A DNA stretch of 64,000 nt from Theobroma cacao. Lineage: Eukaryota; Streptophyta; Magnoliopsida; Malvales; Malvaceae. Each line of letters opens with the position of its first letter. The stretch's first letter is position 1. The notes below the pieces were generated by a model, which saw only the letters and a list, made by a program, of their open reading frames with translations, was not told the DNA's origin and made no database searches. Location of the stretch: NCBI RefSeq assembly GCF_000208745.1, contig NC_030858.1, positions 4,273,249 to 4,337,248 of the forward strand, given 5' to 3'. This document shows positions 54,505 to 64,000 of the stretch, in pieces. A program made the position numbers and the translations under genes.

Positions 54505-57231
54505 ATGATGAAGAAAGGAAAGGGAACTTTAAGGCCTAATTTGAAGCTTTTTCTTCCTTCTCCCGCAGACATCTCCTTCCCCAAATTTCCGTAATGATAA
54601 TATTTATTATGTCAGCTCATTCAATTTTTCTACTTCCTTTCTTTCTTTTTTAGTTTGATTTTGGTGATGGTTTCTCTTGGCAGAACCGAAAGCGGTACAT
54701 TCAAAGACGGCGATCTCCTCGTCAACAAGGACGGAGTTCGGATTGTCTCTCAATCCGAACCTGAAGCGGTAAGATTTCCCTTTTTCTTCTTTAGTGAATT
54801 TGCTTCTTTCTTTTTTTAAATGATTTTCATTATTTGGATTCTTTGACTTTTCATTTATCTAGATTGCGCTTCACCAAAACGATGTTAGCATTAGCAAGTT
54901 TGTTAATTGATAAAACTGTTTTTGTTATTAAGCTTGATTAGTTGAAACTTCTTGTTTCAAAGATCTTAATTTATGTGTATGTGTGTGATATTTTTTGGTG
55001 TTAGCGTCCGCCTATAAAGCCATCAGAAGCTGACATGGACAATCAGTTGAATTTAGAAGATATTGATGCGATTAAAGTTATCAGCAATGGTAATGGTAGA
55101 ATTGTGCAATTGGTCCAACACAAATGGACTGGCCAGTTTTTTGCATTGAAGGTATATATCCAAGTTTAACACTTTCTCTGTTTTCATACGTTCTGTTCTA
55201 AATTTTTTCATTGTCTTCTTTTTCTTCTCCGATTTCCCTATCTAAGCAGTGTGGTTTAACCAAGCATTATTGCTCTTTCAACAGCATTTGCATAATTTAT
55301 ATGTATCACCTCTAACATGTAATGAAAACTACACATTGTGAATGTTGGAACCTTGTCTTCTTGGGAGAAGAGAGTAGAAGTTGGTTCCTCCAAGCTTTGA
55401 TTTTCTCTATTTAATCATCTGTCCTCTAGGTCAGAACAAATATAATTTCAGTGGTTGTTCTGGCTTATAAAACTAAGTGCTGGAATTCTGTGGGTGAAGT
55501 TATTTTGTATACTTTATGCCAACTCAAGTCAAGGCCTGATTCTTGGAAACTTATTGATAGGTTTGATCATGATAATTGATGGCAAAAATTACTCCTAAAT
55601 CATGCTTGCATATGTATTTATGATCTATTTCCTGTTATAGAAATACAACTGTTGTAGGCTACACTATGAATTACTAAAGAATGTTTAATTACTAATGTTT
55701 AATTACTAAAGAATGTTTAGCCTCTCTTGCATTCTAGAAGCCATTCTTCTAAACAGATCTTCTTGTTTCCTTTTAAATATTTGAGCTAGCCAAATAAACA
55801 TTCTAGCAATTGAAACATGGATTTTACTTTTTCATCTCCATGTTGTTGTCACTATATTTTAAGTTCTGACATATCATCTTATGTTAGATTATTCAAATGA
55901 ATATTGAGGAGTCAGCTCGCAAGCAGATTGCAATCGAATTGAAAATAAATCAATCCTCTCAGTGTCCGTATGTTGTTGTTTGTTATCAGTCTTTCTATAC
56001 GAATGGTGTCATTTCAATCATCTTGGAGTATATGGATGGTGGATCCCTAGCAGATTTTCTGAAAAAGGTTAAATCCATTCCCGAACCCTATCTTGCTGCA
56101 ATATGTAAGCAGGTTGGTGCTTTTGAACTTTGAATTAATTATAGTATGTACCAGATGCTCTGGTATGTATTTTAAACTTCTTCTCATTGCTGCAGGTGCT
56201 CAAGGGTTTGATGTATCTTCATCATGAAAAACACATTATCCACCGAGACTTAACGCCTTCTAAGTTGTTAATAAATCATAGAGGGGAAGTCAAGATCACC
56301 GACTTCCACGTGAGTGCAATACTGGCTAGCCCCTCAGAAAGAGCAAACACTTTTGTTGGCACATACACCTGTATGTCTGTAAGTAATTAATCTGTTCATG
56401 GCATACCAAAATGAATGTTATCTGCTGGGTAGGTGTATCTTATTCTGATTTGTTCAAAGCTCATTAGTTTTCTAATTGCTTTTTGTAGCCAGAGAGAATT
56501 GTGGGAGCAAGTTATGGCATTAAAGCTGACATTTGGAGCTTGGGCCTAGTGTTGCTTGAGTGTGCAACCGGTAAATTCCCATATACCCCACCAGAGCAGG
56601 CAGAAGGATGGACTAACTTGTATGAGCTTATGGAACGAATTGTTGAAGAATCACCACCTTGTGCACCTTCCGAGCAATTTTCTCCTGAGTTTTGCTCATT
56701 TATTTCTGCATGGTGAGGATTATATTTTGAATGAGCTACTTGATGAACTTGCCTTAAAAGGTTTTCTAGAAGAGTTTTGCACCATATAAAGTTATTGACT
56801 CTTGTTCTAAAATCCAAAGTTTTCTTGAAATTTGCATTCTTTCAAAAGAGATCTTTTATTTTACTTTTTTACATTACATCCTTTTGATACTTAAGAGGAA
56901 GCATCTGCAATTGGTGTTTTCTTCACTTTGACTCTATATAATTGCTTGGTCTTACGATTTCACCAAGCCCAGCTGTCGGTTCTTTTATCTATTACAGCCT
57001 ACAGAAGGACCCAAAGGAAAGAAAGTCTGCGCGTGAACTGTTGGTATGTAAATATCTGCATTCATTTGTGGCGCCGTAATTTTCAAATAGAGAATATCTG
57101 CTAAATGGATGCTTCACATATGATTTTCAATCTGAATCCAGGTACATTCTTTCTTGAACATGTACGATGACTTGCATGTGGACCTCTCATCCTACTTCAG
57201 CAATGCAAAATCACCACTTGAAAGCCTTTAG
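54505..57231 (+). CDS. MKK2-like pseudokinase, probably the C-terminal domain of the NB-LRR gene
   Basis: Duplicate of MKK2 with all eight exons, all splice sites and an open frame of 361 codons: 54505-54590, 54684-54768, 55005-55151, 55888-56112, 56196-56378, 56489-56712, 56998-57043, 57142-57231. Key positions are lost: glycine loop GKGNGG to SNGNGR (84-89), HRDLKPSN to HRDLTPSK (K201T, N204K), DFG to DFH (G219H), phosphosite T227 to Pro. The beta3 Lys K106, HRD Asp and docking motif ([16 protein letters not shown]) remain. Loss of the metal-binding Asn and catalytic-loop Lys predicts no phosphotransfer. It has no promoter of its own; sequence upstream of the ATG is the partial exon 3 in frame. 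Together with 51281-53940 and 54173-54227 it forms a 1297-codon model. Alternatives are a decaying pseudogene or an independent pseudokinase. Confidence 0.8.
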
Positions 57232-57584
57232 AACCTATCTGGTATATCCTTTCTTGGGATTCAGTGTCTCAACTTACTTATATTGAGCCTTATGGGTTGC
57301 TCTGTACTACTTCGGAACTGTGCCCCTAGAATTAAAATTCACATGCTTTTTTGTGGTGTTGGTCACAGGTCTCACTGCTTATCTGTTGAAAAAACTAGTT
57401 TTCACAGTGATGAAACGAAATTTATCTTGTTTTTTGCTTCATATCTAGAGCATAATGCAACAATTCTTTTTCTTATCTAGGTTTCTTTTTCTTCAGAATA
57501 TCTTAAGTGCTTTTCTTGCTTTGGGAAATCAAGAGATGCTAGAAAAATAAGAAAAGAAAGGACAACAAAAAAAAAACAAAGACT

Positions 57585-57622
<38 letters not shown>

Positions 57623-57963
57623 TGCTTTGGCTACAAACAACAGAGCTAAAGATGAATTCTGAAAGCTTTGGTGGTTGTAAGCAATAGAGTTCTATCTTGT
57701 CATGATGCGGGATTGGATATTTGTTAGAATTTTGCCTTTAAAAGATTGAATTCTTTGATTGTCAAAGCACGTGATTCACCTTATGATCTTGAATCAAAAT
57801 GTCTGCCGTCCAGGCAATGAGTTCAGTGAACTACTGTGTTTGATTTCTTTATATTTTTTTTTTCTAAAAAGTATTCTTGAAAAGGAAACAGTTTTTCCTT
57901 GAAAACTAATTGTTCATGTTCATAGCTTTTATCCATGTGCTTAGAAGATGATCGCACAATTCA
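57232..57963 (+). other. 3' flank of the pseudokinase copy
   Basis: Collinear with the MKK2 3' flank at 46820-47660, for example GGGTTGCTCTGTACTAC against GGGTTGCTCTGTAATAC, interrupted by the LINE at 57980. Includes a TA tract. Confidence 0.5.
57587..57618. repeat. (TA)n microsatellite
   Basis: Pure TA tract of about 32 bp, preceded by an A-rich run, in the 3' flank of the pseudokinase copy. Confidence 0.9.
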
Positions 57964-57979
57964 TGCTTGAGTTGTACTT
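57964..57979. repeat. LINE target-site duplication, left copy
   Basis: TGCTTGAGTTGTACTT, repeated at 59529-59544 with one mismatch (A to G at position 13). It is immediately outside the poly-T end of the element. Confidence 0.85.
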
Positions 57980-59528
57980 CTTTTTTTTTTGAAAATTAAA
58001 TGAATTTCATTATCAGAAACCTGGAATAGGTTCCCTGGAAAACAAAAGAGCACATGATTTTAAGATGCTATGCCTTGATCAGCATATCATCTCAAAATCT
58101 TGTCATCTTGCCCAAAGAAAGCCAGCTTACAAAGAACCCATCAAAACCCCAATTGTCAAAAAACAAAAAACAAAATCAGAAACAGCCAGTAGCCACAAAA
58201 AGTAAACCCGAGCCTCCCTTTGCATAAATCAATCCTGATGGGAGAACCAGCAAGCTTGCAATCTGATAAAAAACTCAGGGCCTCATATCACAGACCTTGG
58301 CTCATAAGCCAAAACATCTCAGCCAAAAAAGTCATAAAGCAACAGAGGAACGATCAAACCTGAAACTTGAGTTCTTCACACAGCCGCTCAAAGAAGAAAA
58401 ATAAAAAATCTTCGGCCTCTTTACACCTTAAAGACTTACTCAAAGACATTCAATAAATCCTCCTGACGTCTGACCCCTTCTTTCTCAAGACTATCTGCGA
58501 ATTGATTCTTTTCTCTGAAGACATGGTTGACTTCCACCTTTAATGTTCCTTTTCAAGCTTTCAACATGCATGGTCCACTTCCTTACCCTCCAAGGAGGTC
58601 CAGCTGGTCCATTAATCCATTTGACTGCATTCTTAGAGTCTGACTCAATTATCAGTTTGTGAGTCTGGCTCCATTTTGAAGCAGCAAAAACCAAGAAAGC
58701 TTCCCTAATTGTCCTGACTTCAGCGAGGCTTGCATCTCCGACTCCTATTGTTTTCGAGAAAATAGCTTGAACCTGCCCATCACTATCTCTCAACACTCCC
58801 CCGATCCCCGCCTCTCCAGGGCAGCCTTGTGCTACCCCATCAACATTAAATTTCATCTGACCTATGGCTGGCTTACTCCAATCAGCTACAACCCTTTTTT
58901 CTTTTATCTTGCACCTTATTTTTCCTAGCATTGGGTTTTGATAAGTGTGCAACACCATACCATAATTCTGAGGCCATTTGGCCTTTGCCCATGTTGCAAC
59001 TCTCAATTTGCTTAACTCGTAGACCTTTTTAGCATCCCATACAACCCCCTTAAACACCATCTCGTTTCTGTGGAGCCATACAGACCAAGCAATAGCATAG
59101 AAAGCATTCTCCAAACTTTGTGCTTCTCCCTTTTAACTTCAGATTCATTCCACATTGTGAAAAAGTTGATCATGTTGTTAGGAACAGCCCATTGAGCACC
59201 CCATTGCCGCTTCCATTTCGACCACAATTTCCATGTCTCTGTGCAATGCATAAAAAGACGTTTTACCGTTTCATACTCCTTGTGACACAAAACACACACA
59301 GCTGAGTCGCTTGTCATGAGACCTCGCCTAACCAGTTCTTGTTTTATTGCCACTTTCTCTTGTAAAAGCTGCCAACAAAACACCTCAATTCTAAATGGTG
59401 CAAGGTTGGACCAGATCTGCTTCCATGCTCCTTTATTGTTGTTGGTAACTGGTATTACTTCCTTGCAAAAGGATTTGACCGTGTACTTTCCTGAAGCTGT
59501 TTTCCTCCATACTATTTTGTCCTCCATT
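57980..59528 (-). mobile_element. 5'-truncated LINE (non-LTR retrotransposon) fragment
   Basis: A 1549-bp insertion absent from the paralogous MKK2 flank. On the minus strand it encodes the end of a LINE ORF2: a zf-RVT-type region (59527-59012, with WRKTASGKYTVKSF, FCWQLLQEK and CVLCHKE) then an RNase H-like domain (59114-58491, with FNVDGVAQGCPGEAGIGGVL and IIESDSKNAVKWI). The frame shifts near 59.1 kb and again near 58545, where HVFREKNQFADSL resumes in another frame, so it is dead. The reverse transcriptase and endonuclease are missing by 5' truncation. The 3' end has a poly-A tail, seen as T10 at 57981-57990. A 16-bp target-site duplication confirms target-primed insertion. Confidence 0.92.
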
Positions 59529-59544
59529 TGCTTGAGTTGTGCTT
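59529..59544. repeat. LINE target-site duplication, right copy
   Basis: TGCTTGAGTTGTGCTT, partner of 57964-57979, immediately outside the truncated 5' end of the element. Confidence 0.85.
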
Positions 59545-60867
59545 AATATTCATTACAATGGTTGCCATTTGAAGTGAAACCAACACTGTCACGATTAATT
59601 TTCCCTTATTTTTGGGACAGTTCAGACCGAACAAATAGCATGTCAGACTAAAGAAAATCGTTGGAGGAACCCAAAGTTTGTAAAAGCATGGAAGACTTCT
59701 TCTTGTCATTGTGATTTGTAGCTGAAGCGAGGCCAAAGCTTTTGAAGCATTCAAGGATTCTCAGAAAATGTCGTAGTGACAGGGGACTCAGTTTGCAAGG
59801 AACAGCTCGCCGCTGTGTGTTAATTGGTTCATAATCGAATAGTAATGCTGTCTTATATCATCAAGAACCAAAAAAAAAAAAAGGTGTATAGACTTGCTGA
59901 AAATGAAATTGTACTGGATCGGAGAATGGCAAGTGTGAAATTATTAACTTGCCTAATTGTATTGAATTTTGTTAACATAATTTACCATGGTTTGACCCCT
60001 GAGGTCTGGCAAGTAAAGGGGGATCTGATTAGCTAATTGGCATTGATATGTTTGAGGTTAGCCGTAATCTGGTTGATTCTTGAATGAATAATAATTTGAT
60101 AATCTTTGTAACGGACACTACCATGTAAGCATTATTGTATTGTCATTTCATACCCTATAAGACTCGACTGCAGTATTTGCCTTTTCACATGGTCTCTGAG
60201 GAGCTATAACATCGACTTCAAAATATAGTATCATTCCACGTTTTAGTTGTGTTTGCTCATGAAGCCAAGCTTTGACTTAGCCAGAGCCTTATTCTTGCCC
60301 CACCGGAACATTTTTCAATGGAAATCAATGATTTTCCTAAGCAATCGAATTTGCTAAGCGAGAAAAGATGAGCTAACTCTTCTAACTGGTTAGGTGTAAC
60401 TAATTATTTGCCTCTGCTTAGAGATAAGAAGGTTAAGCTTAATTCCATAGCAGGGAACCGATAGGCAATCCATCGAAACAAACACCAACAACTGTATTAT
60501 GTTCCAATCAACTTGGCCCCGGGAGAAGTTCCTGACACGATTATGTGCAGTGACAATTACTACTTTGCTTTTCCTCTGTCTGAACAATCTACTTTGGTTC
60601 CTCTCTTTGCATGTTGAGGGGATAATGTCTCAATTCATTGTTTACTTGAAGTTACAGAACCAGAGCAATTAATGGTGGCTGGAAAAATGTAGAAGGTAAT
60701 TGGTATATTGCATGATTTACTATACAAAGATATTGTAACATTACAATAAGCCCAGGTGAAAAAGTTAAAATGGGCTAAATCATGTATTTTGTTGCAAGCG
60801 TTTTGACAAAAGAATTCTTTTTGACAGCAAAACAACAATATGTCAAACATTACAAGAGAGCTCACTG
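59545..60867. other. Rest of the duplicated MKK2 3' flank and spacer to PP2C
   Basis: 59545-59860 resumes the paralogy to 47680-47965. It contains GACAAATAGC-like and GTCAGACT blocks shared by both. From about 59.9 kb on the sequence is unique spacer and the 3' flank of the minus-strand PP2C gene. No other gene is supported. Confidence 0.5.
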
Positions 60868-62915
60868 TCAGGTTTTCTTCTTAAATTTTCTTTGAGCTTT
60901 TAGGTCCACCACAATGACAGTGATATTGTCTTTGCTTCCTTTCCTAAGAGCAAGCCTTGAGAGGTACTCTGCTGCAGCTTGAGCAGCAGGATCAACTTCC
61001 TCACCCCTTTCTGCAGACAATTTGTCACCATGTTTTTTATGCCAAAGAAGGATTTGCTTTCGTGCAACTTCGCAGGCTTCCTCATTTGTGATAACATCCC
61101 ATAAGCCATCACTGGCTAAGATAAGACACTCATCTTCTTTTGCTCGAGGAACAAACATCACTTCTGGATCTGGAATAATCCATGGTTTTAAGTATCTGTC
61201 ACCTGAGGATCATAATAGAAATGATAATCAAAGTCAATACTCATTAAGCAAATGATTATGAATTACAAATCACAGTGTTTAACTGCACCAAGGCTAATAT
61301 ATATATGCTAAGATGCAAATACTTGGAAAAGGATACGGCAAGGATTAGAAACACCTACCAATGGACCTTGACATAGCAAGAACACCAAAAACACGGGATC
61401 CTTTCCATTGTATAACCTTGCCTCCTGCAGCTTCTATTCTTGCACGTTCATCTTCTCTATCAGGCTGCAAAAGAGGTCATATGAGCATCATTTCTTTAAG
61501 AATAGGCTAGTTTCAACAAGTAGTCCAGCTGAAAGAAAACTGAAAATAGGAAAACTTGTCTTACTTTGTGGTCTACAGACAATGGCATGGGAAGTTTTCC
61601 ATGGTAGAGAACTGCCCTTGAATCGCCACAATTGGCAACAATTATATGGGTTGAACTAATTATTGCAACAACAGCAGTAGAACCGGCAGTTTCAGGGGCA
61701 ATAGGTTCATGATCAGTCTTATCCCCATCTGTGCCTCCATGAACTCCGCCAATCTCAGCATCGACTTTGATAAAACAATTGGAGAATGCTTTCTTCCATT
61801 GTTCCTGCCAATCGTGCCCAATATTTCCATCAAGCTTACATGCTTTCACAAGTTCTATCTCCTCGGCCAAAGCCAAACGCATTCGTTCACGGCAATAGTT
61901 TGCAACCTATGCAAAGAAATATTCTTTGATAAAATAAACCAACTTGGAAGAAAACACAGTACAAGTTGAGCCACAAAAATCCTATTTCCCACATATAGAT
62001 CACTTGCAAAATAGAGGAACAGAAACCAAGAGAAACAGAGCAGAAGGGCATGAAGAATACCTGACAGCCTCCATGTCCATCATACACACCATAGAAATGA
62101 GCAGTTAAGTCGCTTAGATTATAATTCATTCCATTTGATATGCTATCAACCTTCAGCACTTGAGTTGGAACTTGTAAAAATCGAGGTATAGCTACAACAG
62201 CATCTTCCATCTCTGGTCTCCTGCCACACATGGATGTATATCCCCAAAGGGGTATGTTATTTAATTCCAACAGACACTGGCTTTCGGTTTTTCTTATCTT
62301 CTTTTGTTGTGGCACCTCAAGAAATGACTCAGATGATTTTGGATCAGACTCATCAGACCTATTGCCATCATCCCCTACAAGATCCACTGCGACCCTAATG
62401 ACATCTTGAACATCACTAGTATTTCTTTCCCCCACCAGAGTAGTTGATGAATTTCTCTCAGAATTAACCTCTAAAGCTGACACCTCCTCAACACATGTGC
62501 TGCTGACATCACTAGCTACAGATTGAGAACATGAATTTGCACGATCACCGCTGAATGATATAGATCCATCTTCTTCACTTCCCTGATGATTGTATTCTCT
62601 AGAAATACAACTATCCTCAGTTTCTATTTGATTTGACAAAATGGCTCCATTATCTCCTCTGTTACCTTCACGTGCAGATAATGATGTTATACTTTCTCTG
62701 CATGATCTAGCAGCATGGAAACCTTGGTTTCCACCACAAATGAACTCGCAAGGTTGATTTGGCTTATTTTCAGGGAGTGACAACAAACTTGCCTTGTCTG
62801 CAATAAGCTTACACCCAGTGACGTCCATGTGTGTCATCATTCTCGAATCATTAGACATCACGTCACCTGGCCTAACGGCACAGGGACCAGCAATTTCTGT
62901 AGATATCTCCTCCAT
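60868..62915 (-). CDS. Clade A protein phosphatase 2C, HAB1-like
   Basis: Mg/Mn-dependent Ser/Thr phosphatase of the ABA co-receptor clade, which inhibits SnRK2 kinases and is inhibited by PYR/PYL receptors. Four exons: 62915-62061, 61906-61565, 61464-61359, 61202-60868, phases consistent, 545 residues. The first 220 or so residues are Ser/Asp/Glu-rich and variable. The catalytic domain follows: [28 protein letters not shown] (metal site D279, G280), [20 protein letters not shown] and [10 protein letters not shown]. The receptor-locking Trp of HAB1 is present as W419 in [15 protein letters not shown]. The C-terminus [12 protein letters not shown] matches HAB1 as I remember it. A splice acceptor at 62930-62929 just before the ATG shows a 5'UTR intron. 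Confidence 0.96.
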
Positions 62916-64000
62916 GATTCTCTTTTACCTGCAATAATCACCGCAAACCTCTAAAGTCTGAACCTTTCAAAATCATGCAAGCTACTACACTTCAAACTCC
63001 CTTTGCTTTCTTCTCATTCAGTCTGGTACAAGGAATAAATCGTATGGAATCCAAAAAGAATGAAATCACCTGCTGAGCCTATTTGCACAAATTTCAGGAA
63101 GGAAGAAACTAGTAAGTGCTGAAAACTGTCAACGAAGGAAAGCCAGGGAAAATGAAAATTTAGCTTGTGGCAATAAAAAAAGAGTAAATTTATAACCTAC
63201 AATCGGATGCCTCTAGAGCGTATATACAACTTTCATATCTGGACTCTTCTCTGCCTAAAACGATCAAACAGAGATAGAAAAGATAGTGGAAAACTTCACT
63301 TTCTCCCTTTTAACCGACCCTTTTGAAGTTTGATCCGTAGGAAACGAGAAATATATAAAGAAAATCGTAAAAATTTTCCTACCTCTAACAAGTTCAAGGA
63401 AGTAAAAGCACATGGGGTCATGAATCCTGATAAAGTAATTCAACACATAATACAAGTTGAAAAGACCAGAAAAACACTAACAAAATCTGGTTCCCTGGAT
63501 CTGAGGCAACTCATTTCAACCTCACGCAGCTTGGCGCTTCTCTCTCTCTTCAGTTTCTTTCAACTCTCCACCAAGTCATCGTTTAACCAACCAAAGCTAA
63601 AAAGGCAAAGCTGAGTCACCAACTAATCTTTCTCTGACGTTCCAGTTCCAGAAATCTCTTTATAGAACTTGTCTAAAGTATTTCAGGAACACTAACATAG
63701 AAACTATAGACAACTTTTCCTAAGAAGAACACATTAAAAGAAGGTGCAAGATTGATGGAGTTGCTTACTACTTTGAAACACTGCAATATCAAAATTAAGA
63801 AGCCAAAAAAAGAAAAAAACTGAAAATGGTAGATACCAGAAAAACAAAATGAGCAGCACACGTATCCTTTCAGACAAAGGAACAATTGATAACGTTAGAG
63901 AAACGAGTTAACTAAACCGACAGAATCTGCACGTAAGCTCATGACAAAAATTAAAAAGGTTGAAACATCCCAAGACAGAAGAGTTATTAGATTATCCTTG
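62916..64000 (-). other. PP2C 5'UTR intron and upstream region
   Basis: The coding exon begins in the UTR at 62928 after TTGCAG, so a 5'UTR intron precedes it. A purine-rich stretch with GA repeats on the minus strand (about 63530-63560) may belong to the first UTR exon, but its donor cannot be fixed. The rest to 64000 shows no gene. Confidence 0.4.

Overview
This window is nuclear DNA of a flowering plant, almost certainly a eudicot. Its genes carry GT-AG introns, the intergenic DNA is AT-rich, and the proteins are plant families: class XI myosin, chloroplast threonine synthase, MKK2-type MAPKK, clade A PP2C, and an RPS5-type CC-NB-LRR. I cannot name the species; a woody rosid is only a guess. 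All exon boundaries were read by hand from splice sites, reading phase and remembered family sequences, without transcript data.

Layout, left to right. (1) 315-9993, minus: class XI myosin, 25 exons, C-terminal end off the left edge. (2) 14418-16019, plus: single-exon threonine synthase, followed by a long TA microsatellite with a 3-base N gap. (3) 18581-20343, minus: VIP3/SKI8 WD40 protein. (4) 21870-23708, minus: proline-rich DUF4408/DUF761 membrane protein. (5) 27.5-28.1 kb: decayed fragment of a CC-NB-LRR gene. (6) 29994-32392, plus: LYAR-type nucleolar zinc-finger protein. (7) 33509-35441, minus: small 'ribosomal protein L18a-like' membrane protein. (8) 39455-41389, plus: CFIm25, the NUDT21 homologue. 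(9) 44130-46819, plus: intact MKK2-type MAPKK. (10) 51281-57231, plus: an RPS5/SUMM2-like CC-NB-LRR followed by a partial and then a complete but catalytically ruined copy of the same MAPKK. (11) 57980-59528: 5'-truncated LINE with a 16-bp target-site duplication. (12) 60868-62915, minus: HAB1-like clade A PP2C. Threonine synthase, VIP3, CFIm25 and MKK2 are neighbours in Arabidopsis on chromosome 4, as I remember it, so this is a conserved block with extra genes inserted.

The most exciting observation is at 51.3-57.2 kb. The NB-LRR stop codon lies inside a perfect GTAAGT splice donor. Splicing there to the next MAPKK-like exon keeps the frame through every later exon, giving a predicted 1297-residue NB-LRR with a C-terminal MKK2 pseudokinase. 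The kinase part has lost the glycine-loop glycines, the catalytic-loop Lys and Asn, the DFG Gly and one activation-loop phosphosite, yet keeps an open frame and all splice sites. In Arabidopsis the SUMM2 NB-LRR, of the RPS5 type, monitors the MEKK1-MKK1/2-MPK4 cascade. A fused MKK2 decoy in such a receptor is therefore a coherent but untested hypothesis.
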